A DNA stretch of 64,000 nt, taken from NCBI GenBank assembly GCA_016926235.1, contig JAFGOZ010000220.1, positions 202,655 through 266,654 of the forward strand. The letters run 5' to 3'. This document shows positions 9,375-18,419 of this stretch, piece after piece. The stretch comes from Bacteroidales bacterium (GTDB taxonomy: Bacteria; Bacteroidota; Bacteroidia; Bacteroidales; UBA10428). Every line of letters begins with the position of its first letter. The stretch's first letter is position 1. Made by a program: the position numbers and the translations under genes. The notes below the pieces were generated by a model. The model did not search any database. It was not told the DNA's origin and saw nothing but the letters and a program-made list of their open reading frames with translations.

Positions 9375-9941
9375 ATGGCGGGGAAACTTATAATATTTTC
9401 AGCACCTTCAGGAGCAGGAAAAACAACAATAGTAAAGCGGATTGTTGAAACAGATTTAAACCTGGAGTTTTCTATTTCTGCCACAAGCCGAAAGATAAGA
9501 AACGGTGAAGTTGCAGGTAAAGATTATTATTTTCTGACCCCGGAAGAATTTAAGAGGAAAATTGATGAAAATGCTTTCATTGAATGGGAAGAGGTATATA
9601 CCAACACTATGTACGGTACTTTAAAAAGTGAGATAAAACGTATTGAAGATGATGGCAACAATATTTTATTTGAAGTAGATGTTGAAGGAGGGTTGAGTCT
9701 TAAGAAAATTTTTGGAGATAAAGCTCTGTCCATTTTTATTTTGCCCCCGTCTATTGAAGAATTGGAAAACAGATTAAGGAAAAGAGCTACTGATAAAGAA
9801 GAGGTAATAATAGAGAGGGTAGCAAAAGCAAAAAAAGAGATTAGCTATGCCGATAGATTTGATTTACAAATAGTGAATAACGATTTGGAAGTTGCAGTGA
9901 GTGAGATATATACGGCAATTAAGAATTTTATCATATTATAA
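9375..9941 (+). CDS. gmk: Guanylate kinase
   Basis: Guanylate kinase, converting GMP and ATP to GDP and ADP. The P-loop is IIFSAPSGAGKTTIVK, followed by SATSRKIRNGEVAGKDYYFLTPEEF, the GMP-binding part, and FEVDVEGGLSLKK, a block typical of Gmk. The start is placed at the ATG at 9375 rather than the in-frame ATG at 9363, because the latter overlaps the yicC stop and adds only MYCN before the standard Gmk N-terminus. Length from 9375 is 188 residues, normal for the family. nadD starts immediately at the stop. Confidence 0.96.
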   Translation: MAGKLIIFSAPSGAGKTTIVKRIVETDLNLEFSISATSRKIRNGEVAGKDYYFLTPEEFKRKIDENAFIEWEEVYTNTMYGTLKSEIKRIEDDGNNILFEVDVEGGLSLKKIFGDKALSIFILPPSIEELENRLRKRATDKEEVIIERVAKAKKEISYADRFDLQIVNNDLEVAVSEIYTAIKNFIIL

Positions 9942-10514
9942 ATGAAAGTTGGATTATTTTTCGGGTCATTCAATCCTATTCATATAGGCCATATGGCTAT
10001 TGCCAATTATATGGTTGAATATTCGGATATTTCCCAGCTATGGTTTATAGTAAGTCCTCATAATCCACTTAAAAGGAAAGCTACTCTTTTGGAAGACCAT
10101 CACCGGCTTGAAATGGTGCGCATGGCAATAGGTGATGACATGAGGTTTCAGGTCAGTGATATTGAGTTTCGCATGCCTAAGCCTTCCTATACGATTGACA
10201 CGCTAACTTATCTTAAAGCACAATTTCCCGGCTATGAGTTCGTTATTATCATGGGTTCCGATGGGCTACCAACATTTAAAAAGTGGAAAAATTATGAGCA
10301 AATAATATCATTGCATAAGCGTTTAGTATATCCCCGTCCGGGAGAGAAAATTGACATGAAGGAACACCCTAATATTGAAATTATCAATGCACCTCAAATG
10401 GAAGTGTCCTCAAGTTTTATAAGACAAGCAATTATAGATCAGAAAGATATTCGATATTTTTTGCCCAATGAAAAGATTTATCAATATATTTTAGACATGC
10501 ATTTTTATGAATAA
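9942..10514 (+). CDS. nadD: Nicotinate-nucleotide adenylyltransferase
   Basis: NadD adenylylates nicotinate mononucleotide in NAD synthesis. The 190-residue protein carries the nucleotidyltransferase signature GLFFGSFNPIHIGHM (with HIGH), a lysine in NPLKRK, the DTLTYLKAQFPGYEFVIIMGSD central block, and EVSSSFIRQAI, the ISSTxIR-type motif that binds ATP. It begins with no gap after the gmk stop, so yicC-gmk-nadD form a tight transcription unit; the barrel-protein gene beginning at 10531 may continue it. Confidence 0.95.
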   Translation: MKVGLFFGSFNPIHIGHMAIANYMVEYSDISQLWFIVSPHNPLKRKATLLEDHHRLEMVRMAIGDDMRFQVSDIEFRMPKPSYTIDTLTYLKAQFPGYEFVIIMGSDGLPTFKKWKNYEQIISLHKRLVYPRPGEKIDMKEHPNIEIINAPQMEVSSSFIRQAIIDQKDIRYFLPNEKIYQYILDMHFYE

Positions 10515-10530
10515 ATTAATTTTAACCCAT

Positions 10531-11142
10531 ATGAAGAAAATACATATTCTTATTCAGATCGCAATTCTTCTCTTTATGACACAGCGCATGGTATCAGCCC
10601 AGTCTTTTGGAGTGAAAGCCGGATTAAACTTATCAAAAACAACAGATTACACAGATGAATATGAAGAAATTGGTATGAGACCCGGGATAAATGCTGGGCC
10701 AATATTTGAATACAATGTTGCGGATAATTTTTATGTGCAATTTGGTCTTTTGTTCTCGCAAAAAGGGTTGAAGATCATGGATGATGAAGAAAAGATTAAT
10801 ATATACTATTTAGAGATACCAATAAATTTGTTAAATAAATTTGAGATGGACCCGGTTACATTGGTGTATGGAGTTGGACCTTATTTTGCTTATGCAATAA
10901 AAAGTAAAAATAAATATGAAGGTGATGAACAAACCGTCATACGCAATGTTGATTTAGGCTACAACCATGATAATGACAGATTTATTCCAGGCGATTTTGG
11001 GATTGGATTTAATGCGGGTGTGGAATACTCATCCATTCAAATTAATATGGAATTTGGTCTTGGACTTACAGATATTGCACATAGATATCCTTCCATGTTT
11101 AACCGAAGATTTGGGATTTCGGTTGGGTATTTGATAAACTAG
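10531..11142 (+). CDS. Outer-membrane beta-barrel protein (PorT-like fold)
   Basis: About 203 residues from the ATG at 10531. That start is preferred because it opens directly with a signal peptide (MKKIHILIQIAILLFMTQ, cleavage probably after SAQ), whereas the in-frame ATG at 10507 overlaps the end of nadD. The mature part begins FGVKAGLNLSKT and contains repeated alternating beta-strands ending in RRFGISVGYLIN, typical of the outer-membrane barrel family annotated as porin or PorT-like in Bacteroidota. Ligand or cargo is unknown; the family assignment is by overall pattern. Confidence 0.8.
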   Translation: MKKIHILIQIAILLFMTQRMVSAQSFGVKAGLNLSKTTDYTDEYEEIGMRPGINAGPIFEYNVADNFYVQFGLLFSQKGLKIMDDEEKINIYYLEIPINLLNKFEMDPVTLVYGVGPYFAYAIKSKNKYEGDEQTVIRNVDLGYNHDNDRFIPGDFGIGFNAGVEYSSIQINMEFGLGLTDIAHRYPSMFNRRFGISVGYLIN

Positions 11143-11483
11143 TCACTTATCTTTATTTCTTTTATTACTTGTTCGATTTCAAAAGATTTACCTATACTGT
11201 GGTAACTGAAAATCTATTTTTCAAATTCAATAAACTAAGTTTTATATTTCGATAGAATAAAAAAAACTCAATATAGATACACCTTTTCATCAATTTTAGT
11301 AGCTTGCATTCTAATTTATTAAAGAATATAGTTGGAAATTATTAGGGAATAGGAGAGAAACAATTAAGTAGTTGCATTTAGTCTCTATTTGCATTAAAAG
11401 GGGATGAGAGATATTGTTGCTATAAATTTTAAAGCTTTTGAACTTGGAATTAAAACGAGTTTGAACTAAAATACTTAACCCGT
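11143..11483. other. AT-rich intergenic region, no feature recognised
   Basis: 341 bases between the barrel gene and paaK. It is AT-rich with no good hairpin, tRNA or coding frame. A 21-codon ORF starting at the ATG at 11404 ends with TAA just before the paaK region, but it has no sequence feature that supports translation. Presumably it contains the paaK promoter, which I cannot place with confidence. Confidence 0.4.
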
Positions 11484-12785
11484 ATGATCTGGAACGAATA
11501 TATTGAGACCGCCGAAAGGGAAAAGCTCAAAAAAATTCAAAATGAGCGGTTAATTAAAATGATCGAAAGAATTTATTTTAATGTTCCCTTTTATCGAAAA
11601 AAAATTCAGGAAAAGGGTATAGAACTTGGTGATATCAAAGATGTCAGTCAGTTGAAAGATCTGCCTTTTACCACAAAAGATGACTTAAGAGATAATTATC
11701 CCTTTGGTTTGTTTACAGTTCCTCAAAGTCAGATTGTGCGACTGCATGCATCGAGTGGAACTACCGGCAAACCAACAGTCGTAGGCTATACCAGGGATGA
11801 CATTCAGATATGGAGCGAGGTGGTTGCCCGATCACTTACCATGGCCGGGATAACAAAGGATGATATAATCCAAGTTGCTTATGGTTATGGTCTGTTTACA
11901 GGAGGCTTGGGTGTACATTACGGGGCAGAGAAAGTAGGTGCTTCGGTTATCCCCATTTCAGGAGGAAATACCAAAAAGCAGCTGCAGCTAATGATTGATT
12001 TTGGCTCAACAGCTATAGCCTGCACTCCTTCGTATGCTGCTTTTTTAGGTGAGAGCCTGGCTAAGGAAGGGATTAATAGAAAGGACATCAAACTGAAAGC
12101 GGGCATTTTTGGCGCTGAACCCTGGACAAATGAATTGAGACGACAGGTAGAATCACTACTTGGATTAAAAGCATATGACATCTATGGATTGAGTGAAATT
12201 ATTGGCCCGGGGGTTTCTATGGAATGTGAGCATCAGAATGGCATGCATATTTTTGAAGATCATTTCATTCCCGAGATTATTCATCCTGAAACATTGGAAG
12301 TTTTACCTTATGGGGAATTGGGAGAATTGGTATTTACTACAATCACGAAGGAAGCAATGCCTTTGCTTCGCTATCGGACAAGGGATCTTACACGCCTGCA
12401 TATTGATAAATGTGCTTGTGGCAGGACGCTTGTTCGTATGGAGAAATGCCTGGGAAGAAGTGATGATATGTTGATTATTCGTGGAGTGAATGTATTTCCA
12501 TCACAGGTTGAAGCCGTACTTTTGGAAATGAGTGAGGCAAGTCCGCATTATCAATTGGTAGTGAACAGGGAGAATAACCTTGATACTCTCGAAATAAACG
12601 TAGAGATTGATGACCAGTTCTGGTCGGATGAGATTAAAGTGCTTGAAAACCTGAAAAAACAGATTCAGCATAATATTACTAGTGCATTAGGTATTTCAGC
12701 AAAAATTAATCTTGTAGAACCTCAAACTATTGCCCGTTCTGAGGGTAAAGCCAGGAGAGTAATTGATAACAGGGAAAAAAATTAA
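11484..12785 (+). CDS. paaK: Phenylacetate-CoA ligase family, AMP-forming
   Basis: A 433-residue adenylate-forming ligase of the PaaK family, which activates aryl-acetic acids such as phenylacetate to the CoA thioester. Visible motifs are the phosphate-binding loop [17 protein letters not shown] near residue 90, [12 protein letters not shown], the adenylate motif [22 protein letters not shown], and [12 protein letters not shown] in the C-terminal subdomain. Anaerobes often pair PaaK with an ACT protein and a 2-oxoacid:ferredoxin oxidoreductase, as here. It heads the plus-strand unit paaK-ACT-thioesterase-aminotransferase. Substrate preference is inferred from context. Confidence 0.9.
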   Translation: MIWNEYIETAEREKLKKIQNERLIKMIERIYFNVPFYRKKIQEKGIELGDIKDVSQLKDLPFTTKDDLRDNYPFGLFTVPQSQIVRLHASSGTTGKPTVVGYTRDDIQIWSEVVARSLTMAGITKDDIIQVAYGYGLFTGGLGVHYGAEKVGASVIPISGGNTKKQLQLMIDFGSTAIACTPSYAAFLGESLAKEGINRKDIKLKAGIFGAEPWTNELRRQVESLLGLKAYDIYGLSEIIGPGVSMECEHQNGMHIFEDHFIPEIIHPETLEVLPYGELGELVFTTITKEAMPLLRYRTRDLTRLHIDKCACGRTLVRMEKCLGRSDDMLIIRGVNVFPSQVEAVLLEMSEASPHYQLVVNRENNLDTLEINVEIDDQFWSDEIKVLENLKKQIQHNITSALGISAKINLVEPQTIARSEGKARRVIDNREKN

Positions 12786-12797
12786 AAACATACAGTC

Positions 12798-13223
12798 ATG
12801 ATTATTAAGCAATTATCCGTTTTTCTTGAAGACAAGGTAGGAAGGCTTACCGAAATGACGAAAATCTTAAGTGAGAATAATATTAATATCTCCGCGTTTA
12901 GCATTGCAGATGCTGCAGATTATGGAATAGTAAGGTTTATTGTCTCCAAACCCGAGGAAGCGGTGAAGGTTTTGAAAGAAAACAAGTTTTCTGTTAACAT
13001 CACCGAAGTGGTATGTCTTATTGTACCACATCAACCGGGAGGCTTATATAAAGCATTGCAAATTTTGTCGGAAAATAATATCCCGGTTGATTACATGTAT
13101 GCTTTTGCATTGGGAGATTCTGCAAGTGTCATTATCCGTTCGAATTCAAACGATGAGGTAATTAAAGTTCTTCAGGCCAACAAGATGGAGCTCGTGAAAG
13201 CAAGTGAAATTTATAAGTTGTAA
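12798..13223 (+). CDS. Tandem ACT-domain protein
   Basis: A 141-residue protein consisting of two ACT domains (residues about 1-70 and 70-141), each with the beta-alpha-beta-beta-alpha-beta pattern: LSVFLEDKVGRLTEMTKILSEN... and ...HQPGGLYKALQILSENNIPVDYMYAF. ACT domains bind amino acids. No catalytic domain is attached, so it is likely a small amino-acid sensor or regulator of its neighbours. It follows paaK by 12 bases and precedes the thioesterase. Confidence 0.88.
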   Translation: MIIKQLSVFLEDKVGRLTEMTKILSENNINISAFSIADAADYGIVRFIVSKPEEAVKVLKENKFSVNITEVVCLIVPHQPGGLYKALQILSENNIPVDYMYAFALGDSASVIIRSNSNDEVIKVLQANKMELVKASEIYKL

Positions 13224-13629
13224 TCAGGTGGAGTATTATAAAAAGTACTTTTCTGGTGACCGGTTTGCGGGTGAAAATGGCATTATTTTGGATGAATGCC
13301 GGCCCGGGTATGCAAAAGTACGGGTAATTGTCGATAAGAGGCACTTAAATGGAGCGGGAGTTTTACATGGGGGGCTTATATTTACATTGGCTGACTTTGC
13401 ATTTGCAGCCGCTACAAATTCTTATGGGAATATTGCTTTATCTATAAATGCTTCAATCAATTATTTTGATAAGTGTAACCAGGGGGTAATTATTGCAGAA
13501 GCAAAAGAAATTGCCCGAAGCAATAAACTTATTACCTGCGATATAACAGTGGAACAAGAGGGAGGGCCATTGTTGGCGAACTTTAAAGGGACGGCATACA
13601 TAACAAAACAGGCTATTGATTTTAAATAA
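13204..13629 (+). CDS. PaaI-type hotdog thioesterase
   Basis: A small hotdog-fold acyl-CoA thioesterase. The PaaI signature is GAGVLHGGLIFTLADFAFAAATNS near residue 51, which contains the HGG and acidic catalytic region, followed by INASINYFDKCNQG and AEAKEIARSNKL. The gene has no ATG: frame-consistent starts are GTG at 13204, which overlaps the ACT gene by 20 bases, and GTG at 13228, just after the ACT stop. The latter may be the true start. Hydrolysis of aryl- or branched acyl-CoA fits the cluster; the substrate is not proven. Confidence 0.85.
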   Translation: MKFISCNQVEYYKKYFSGDRFAGENGIILDECRPGYAKVRVIVDKRHLNGAGVLHGGLIFTLADFAFAAATNSYGNIALSINASINYFDKCNQGVIIAEAKEIARSNKLITCDITVEQEGGPLLANFKGTAYITKQAIDFK

Positions 13630-13643
13630 AATATTTTAGAGAA

Positions 13644-14837
13644 ATGACCAGATTTTCTAGTTCGGTTGGACAGCTTCGTTCGTCAGAAATACGTGATTTA
13701 ATGAGCCTGGCAAATAAACCGGGGATGATCCTTTTTTCAGGGGGTATGCCAGACAACAACCTGTTTCCATTGAATGAAATGGATGAGATATATAATAACC
13801 TGAGTACAAAGGAGAAACAAATAGCAATGCAATATGGCCCGACAAACGGGCTGCCGGAATTACTTATATCGTTGCAGGATTATTTAAGAAAAAAAGGTCT
13901 TCCGGTGGATGAGAACAGACTGATGATAACCACAGGCTCGTTACAGGCTATTAACATACTTGCAAAGGCTTTTATTGATCCGGGAGATCCTATAATTGTA
14001 GAAAATCCTTGTTTTATCGGGGCCATTTCTGCTTTCAGGTCATATCAGGCAGATATCATCTCAGTTACCCTGATGGCGGATGGTATAAATATTCAACAGT
14101 TAAAAAGCACATTGGAAAAAGCTGATAAAAAACCAAAGTTTATTTACATGACTCCTAATTTTCATAATCCGGCAGGAACACTTTATTCATCTGCAACCAA
14201 ACAGGCACTTATTGATCTGCTAACGGATCAGGACATACCTATACTTGAAGATGATGTATATAGCGACTTGTATTTTCATGAAGAGGATAAAATACATTTG
14301 AGGACTATTAAAGAAATTAATCCGAAAGGCATTGATGTTTGTTATACGGGTTCATTTTCTAAAATATTGGGGCCCGGATTAAGGCTTGGCTGGATGCTGG
14401 TACCGGAAAATATTTACCAGAAGTGTGAATTGATCAAGCAATCCATTGACGCATGTTCTCCAAGTTTTACACAAATGCTGGCGCATAAATTCCTTGAAAC
14501 CAATGCAGTTTATAATTATACAGAAAAAGTAAGGATTGAATATAAAATAAGGGCAGAGGCCATGGTTGCTGCACTTCAAAAGTATCTGCCTGACGGGATT
14601 CGTTTTAATATCCCACGGGGAGGTTTTTACATTTGGTTGCAATTGCCTGAGGGGATTGATGCAACGAAAATTTTAAAGAGGGCCATTGAAAAAAACACCG
14701 TGTTTGTGACAGGTAAAACCTTTGACCCGCACGGAGTGAAAAACAACACGATACGGCTATCTTTTTGTAATACTTCGGCAGAAAAGATAAATGAGGGTAT
14801 TCCTTTGATTGCTGATGCGATTCGCGAAGAAATGTGA
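13644..14837 (+). CDS. PLP-dependent aminotransferase, class I/II (LysN/AAT-like)
   Basis: A 397-residue fold-type I aminotransferase. Evidence is the conserved asparagine in MTPNFHNPAGT (N175), the acidic and Tyr pair in LEDDVYSDLY (D203, Y206), the Schiff-base lysine in YTGSFSKILGPGLRLGW (K240), and the C-terminal TIRLSFCN arginine that binds the substrate carboxylate. The N-terminus reads SSEIRDLMSLANKPGMILFSGGMPD, as in 2-aminoadipate/aromatic aminotransferases of the MocR relatives, but no HTH domain is attached. It probably feeds 2-oxoacids to the oxidoreductase encoded opposite. Exact amino acid unknown. Confidence 0.9.
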   Translation: MTRFSSSVGQLRSSEIRDLMSLANKPGMILFSGGMPDNNLFPLNEMDEIYNNLSTKEKQIAMQYGPTNGLPELLISLQDYLRKKGLPVDENRLMITTGSLQAINILAKAFIDPGDPIIVENPCFIGAISAFRSYQADIISVTLMADGINIQQLKSTLEKADKKPKFIYMTPNFHNPAGTLYSSATKQALIDLLTDQDIPILEDDVYSDLYFHEEDKIHLRTIKEINPKGIDVCYTGSFSKILGPGLRLGWMLVPENIYQKCELIKQSIDACSPSFTQMLAHKFLETNAVYNYTEKVRIEYKIRAEAMVAALQKYLPDGIRFNIPRGGFYIWLQLPEGIDATKILKRAIEKNTVFVTGKTFDPHGVKNNTIRLSFCNTSAEKINEGIPLIADAIREEM

Positions 14838-14854
14838 TTTTCTTGAAATAAAGA

Positions 14855-15085
14855 TCAGATAAGATAATCTTTGGCATTCTTTATTTCATTGTCTAAATCT
14901 TCGACAGGATAATTAAAAACAGCTACATCATAATTTGCAGGTATTTCCATAAATGCTCTTTTTGAAAGCCCTGCGAGTTCAGCGGCTTGTTCCATTGAAA
15001 GTTTCCCTTTTTCATATAGTTTTGATGCAAGAAGCATTTTTGTTTCATGATTGTCTATATCCAATGTGTCAGGTATATTAAGCAT
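14855..15085 (-). CDS. UPF0175 family protein, antitoxin-like
   Basis: A UPF0175 protein of about 77 residues with the family pattern KLYEKGKLSMEQAAELAGLSKRAFMEI, a helix-turn-helix-like stretch. Such proteins are often antitoxins encoded beside a DUF3368 (PIN-domain) toxin. I place the start at 15085 because upstream codons to 15133 do not resemble the family. No PIN or DUF3368 gene is next to it: the downstream neighbour is the converging aminotransferase. An inverted repeat, GAAATAAAG at 14845-14853 and CTTTATTTC at 14879-14887, straddles the 3' end and might terminate one of the converging genes. Confidence 0.72.
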   Translation of the reverse strand: MLNIPDTLDIDNHETKMLLASKLYEKGKLSMEQAAELAGLSKRAFMEIPANYDVAVFNYPVEDLDNEIKNAKDYLI

Positions 15086-15198
15086 GATTATTTTTATAAA
15101 TGCTATTTTTTCAGAGTTACCTGAAACTTGCAAAATATCCTATAGTGTGTAAGCATATTTATCTATGGAAGGAAGTCCAAGTGTTGATTGGAAAACTA

Positions 15199-15741
15199 TT
15201 ACATTTTCTCCACTATTTCCATTCCCCTCTTTATAGCCTCTTCATTTAACGGTAACAAGTGATGGTGCCGCTCAGGCAGTGATTTTTTAAGTCCGCTTAT
15301 AACATTATCAAGATTTACAATTGGTTTTATCTTAATGTAACCTCCGAGCACAATCATATTAAATATTCTGAGATCTCCCATTTTAGTAGCTTCTTCGGCT
15401 GCATCAACTTTGTATATGTCAATGTCTTTTCGTTTTGGCGGGTGGGAAATGCCATTGCTGTCATATATAAGCACTCCGCCGGGTTTAACCTGCTCTTCAA
15501 ATTTATCAACAGATGGCTGGTTTAATATAATGGCAGTGTCAAAATGGTTCAGGATAGGTGAGCTTACTTTTTCATCACTGATAATAACGGTTACGTTGGC
15601 TGTACCTCCGCGCATTTCAGGTCCGTAGGACGGCATCCAGCTCACTTCTTTGTTTTGCATTATGCCTGAATAGGCAAGTATCTTACCCATGGATAAAACT
15701 CCTTGTCCGCCAAATCCTGCTATGATAATTTCTTCAGTCAT
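15199..15741 (-). CDS. 2-oxoacid:ferredoxin oxidoreductase, gamma subunit
   Basis: A 180-residue gamma subunit of the four-subunit 2-oxoacid:ferredoxin oxidoreductase. The family motif IAGFGGQGVLSMGKILAYSG at the N-terminus binds the CoA-related region, and PSYGPEMRGGTANV and VSSPILNHFD follow. It is last of four genes (ferredoxin, alpha, beta, gamma) in a minus-strand operon. The family includes 2-oxoglutarate, 2-oxoisovalerate and pyruvate enzymes; sequence alone does not decide, though the VorB-like alpha subunit suggests 2-oxoisovalerate or a broad branched-chain substrate range. Confidence 0.88.
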   Translation of the reverse strand: MTEEIIIAGFGGQGVLSMGKILAYSGIMQNKEVSWMPSYGPEMRGGTANVTVIISDEKVSSPILNHFDTAIILNQPSVDKFEEQVKPGGVLIYDSNGISHPPKRKDIDIYKVDAAEEATKMGDLRIFNMIVLGGYIKIKPIVNLDNVISGLKKSLPERHHHLLPLNEEAIKRGMEIVEKM

Positions 15742-15765
15742 GTTCTGTTAGTTTTTAAACCTGTT

Positions 15766-16545
15766 TTATTTTTCTACCAGTTTGCCTTCTACTTTTATAT
15801 CTCCCAATGGATAATAAGGAATCATATTCTCTGCCATCCATTCATTGGCCTTTACGGGAGTCATGCGCCAGCCTGAGTTACAACTGGATACAATTTCTAC
15901 AAATGATACTCCTTTTTTTAATTTCTGGTTTTCAAAGGCAGTACGAATAGCTTTCTTTGCTTTACGGACATTAGCAGGGGTGTGCACTGCCTGCCTTGTA
16001 ACAAAGTATGTTCCTGGTAAGTGAGCAACGATATCAGTTATCTTTATAGGATTCCCCATCATTTCAGCTTCACGGCCATAGGGAGTTGTGGAAGTCACCA
16101 TCCCAAGGAGGGTGGTAGGTGCCATTTGTCCTCCCGTCATACCGTAAATGCCATTGTTTATGAATATAATAGTGATATTGTCTCCCCTGTTACATGTATG
16201 AATAGTTTCAGAGGTGCCAATAGCTGCCAGGTCTCCGTCACCCTGATAGGTAAATACGTATTTATCAGGCCAGAGTCTTTTTACACCTGTGGCAACTGCC
16301 GGAGCACGTCCATGGGCAGCCTGTATGAAGTCTACGTCAATAAAATCATAGATAAAAACGGAACACCCTACAGGGGCTATACCAATAGTATCTTCCTCAA
16401 TACCTAATTCTTCAATAACTTCTGCAACCAGGCGGGTTGCTGTTCCATGCCCACAACCCGGACAATAGGTGAGGGTTATGTCTGTCATCAACCTGGATTT
16501 TTTATAAACCAGGTTTTCCTCCTTAATAATATCTTGTATATTCAT
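15766..16545 (-). CDS. 2-oxoacid:ferredoxin oxidoreductase, beta (TPP) subunit
   Basis: A 259-residue beta subunit that binds thiamine diphosphate and passes electrons to ferredoxin. It contains YCPGCGHGTATRL with the CxGC motif near residue 28, and the TPP-binding segment FTYQGDGDLAAIGTSETIH followed by IFINNGIYGMTGGQMAPTT. It lacks its own ferredoxin domain, which fits the separate 76-residue ferredoxin subunit in the same operon. Start 3 bases after the alpha stop. Confidence 0.9.
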   Translation of the reverse strand: MNIQDIIKEENLVYKKSRLMTDITLTYCPGCGHGTATRLVAEVIEELGIEEDTIGIAPVGCSVFIYDFIDVDFIQAAHGRAPAVATGVKRLWPDKYVFTYQGDGDLAAIGTSETIHTCNRGDNITIIFINNGIYGMTGGQMAPTTLLGMVTSTTPYGREAEMMGNPIKITDIVAHLPGTYFVTRQAVHTPANVRKAKKAIRTAFENQKLKKGVSFVEIVSSCNSGWRMTPVKANEWMAENMIPYYPLGDIKVEGKLVEK

Positions 16546-16547
16546 GG

Positions 16548-17615
16548 TTATACGTTGATCAGTTTTTGTTCCAGTTGTTCTAAAACTTCACCGGGTGTTG
16601 GGACCATTCCTCCCATACGGCCATAATATTCAACTGGCACTTTATTTTTAACAGCCAGTTTAACGTCTTCCAGCATCTGACCTGCATTCAGCTCAATGCT
16701 TATGAATCCTTTTACTTTATCTGCCAGGGCTTCAAGTTGTGGATATGGATACGGATAAAGAGTAATTGGGCGGAACAAACCTACTTTTATACCTTTTTCT
16801 CTTCCAAGTTGTACAGCTTTTTGGCAGATGCGGGCAGAAAGTCCAAATGCTACAAAAATATATTCGGCATCCTCGCATTGAATGGTTTCGTAACGTATCT
16901 CTTCTTTGTTCATGCGCTGGTATTTTGCCTGAAGCTTCTGGTTGTGTTTTTCCATATCCACCGATTGCAGGTAAAGCGATGAAACCAGGTTGCTCTTTCG
17001 GTTTTTGCGGCCATTCACTACCCATGATTGATCAAATTCGGTAAACCTTGGCTGCTGATCAAAAAGTTCAACTTTTTCCATCATCTGGCCTATGGCACCG
17101 TCAGAAAGTATCATCACCGGGTTTCTGTATTTGAAGGCAAGTTCGAATCCAAGTTTCATAAAATCGCACATTTCCTGAACGGATGCAGGAGCTAGTACGA
17201 GAAGATGGTAATCTCCATGACCTCCTCCTTTGGTAGCTTGTGCATAATCGGCTTGAGATGGCTGGATAGTTCCTAAACCGGGTCCTCCACGCACCACATT
17301 TACAATTACACAGGGTAGCTGGGCTCCGGCAATATAGGAAATGCCTTCCTGCATAAGGCTAATGCCCGGGCTTGAAGAGCTTGTCATTACCTTTTTTCCG
17401 GTAGCAGCACCACCAAATATCATATTGATAGCGGCAATCTCGCTTTCGGCTTGCAACACTACCATGCCGGTACGTTCATAAGGTTTTTCAGCTGTAAGAT
17501 ATTCCATTACCTCTGACTGAGGTGTAATAGGATATCCAAAGTAGGCATCAACACCAGCCCTGATAGCAGCTTCGGCGATAGCCTCGTTTCCTTTCATTAA
17601 TCTGAGTTCTCCCAT
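16548..17615 (-). CDS. vorB: 2-oxoacid:ferredoxin oxidoreductase, alpha subunit (VorB-like)
   Basis: A 355-residue alpha subunit of the VorB/KorA type, which binds the 2-oxoacid substrate together with the TPP subunit. The N-terminus reads MGELRLMKGNEAIAEAAIRAG and continues GYPITPQSEVMEYL, the family hallmark; SSSPGISLMQEGISYIAG and a C-terminal ELNAGQMLEDV match the substrate- and CoA-binding regions. With the beta, gamma and ferredoxin subunits it oxidatively decarboxylates 2-oxoacids (from aminotransferases) to acyl-CoA, with reduced ferredoxin as the electron product. Substrate is inferred from the family and the neighbours. Confidence 0.9.
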   Translation of the reverse strand: MGELRLMKGNEAIAEAAIRAGVDAYFGYPITPQSEVMEYLTAEKPYERTGMVVLQAESEIAAINMIFGGAATGKKVMTSSSSPGISLMQEGISYIAGAQLPCVIVNVVRGGPGLGTIQPSQADYAQATKGGGHGDYHLLVLAPASVQEMCDFMKLGFELAFKYRNPVMILSDGAIGQMMEKVELFDQQPRFTEFDQSWVVNGRKNRKSNLVSSLYLQSVDMEKHNQKLQAKYQRMNKEEIRYETIQCEDAEYIFVAFGLSARICQKAVQLGREKGIKVGLFRPITLYPYPYPQLEALADKVKGFISIELNAGQMLEDVKLAVKNKVPVEYYGRMGGMVPTPGEVLEQLEQKLINV

Positions 17616-17626
17616 ACATTTATATC

Positions 17627-17857
17627 TTAGGATTCAACCTTAATTCTATATACTGAAATTACTCCATCGGGGCATACTACGCCACAGTTTGTGCAACCTG
17701 TGCATGCATCCGGGTTTTCCATATAGGAGTAATGATAACCTTTGCTGTTTACTGCGGTCGACAGTTTGAGCACGTCGGCAGGGCAATTTACCACGCACAA
17801 TTCACAGCCTTTGCATTTTTCAATATCTACAACTACTGCACCTTTTACTTTTCCCAT
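17627..17857 (-). CDS. Ferredoxin (delta) subunit of the 2-oxoacid oxidoreductase
   Basis: A 76-residue protein with two [4Fe-4S] motifs: CKGCELCVVNCPADVL and CTGCTNCGVVCPDGVI, each CxxCxxCxxxC(P). It is the first gene of the oxidoreductase operon and the likely electron acceptor of the TPP subunit. Length and cysteine pattern are normal for VorD/KorD. Confidence 0.92.
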   Translation of the reverse strand: MGKVKGAVVVDIEKCKGCELCVVNCPADVLKLSTAVNSKGYHYSYMENPDACTGCTNCGVVCPDGVISVYRIKVES

Positions 17858-18118
17858 ACCTTAAGTAGTTCGTTACTAATAGTTTTTCAATTTTATATAC
17901 CGTATTAAAACGGCCGGTTAAGATAATAGATTTTTTCTTTAATTTCTTATCAAATCTTCTAAGTCAAAGTTACGAAAGTATATACGATTAACGGTTCATC
18001 AAAGCATCTTATACAACACATGAAAATGTATGGGGGGGATGTTTTTGTTTTTTACATCCGACCGGGGATATAAAAAAATGCCAGTTAGTGGTTATAAAAT
18101 TAAAACTACGGATTTAAT

Positions 18119-18235
18119 GACCTCGGAGAGGTCAAATGTCTATAGAAAGCCCTTAAACAAGAACATACGACCCCGGCCGGGGTCGCACAAGAAACTGTAA
18201 TTGATTTTCTATAAACATGTAATCCCTCCGGGATT
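18119..18235 (+). repeat. REP-like unit, left copy
   Basis: Three palindromes in one 117-base unit: GACCTCGGAGAGGTC (18119-18133), GACCCCGGCCGGGGTC (18169-18184, a perfect 16-base palindrome) and AATCCCTCCGGGATT (18221-18235). The unit matches the right copy at 18902 in order, orientation and spacing, and its last 27 bases or so are nearly identical there. Confidence 0.8.
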
Positions 18236-18287
18236 AAAATAGTTTATATGAAGTATTCCGGAATTTATTAGATTTACTTAAAAAATT

Positions 18288-18403
18288 GATCCTGGAGGGA
18301 TCATTTGTATGTAGAGAGATAGTAAATGCAAAGCACGACCCCGGCTGGGGTCGTATGTAATGATTGAGCATACTGTCTATAAAAAGATAATCTTGTAATG
18401 ATC
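18288..18403 (+). repeat. REP-like unit, second (partly degenerate) copy
   Basis: GATCCTGGAGGGATC (18288-18302) and GACCCCGGCTGGGGTC (18337-18352) repeat the first two stems at a 49-base interval. A third stem would fall at 18389-18403, where the sequence is AT-rich and only weakly palindromic, but a TCTATAAA box similar to the one preceding the third stem in the other copies is present. It ends 17 bases before the transposase start. Confidence 0.65.
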
Positions 18404-18419
18404 AAAAAAAAATAAAATT

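Noticed and set aside
12193..12474. A 93-codon plus-strand frame inside paaK
   Set aside because: Frame-shifted within a gene with full-length PaaK homology; no independent signal.
17900..17913. CCGTATTAAAACGG as an operator of the oxidoreductase operon
   Set aside because: The stem is only four to five bases with an AT-rich centre, too weak to call without recurrence.
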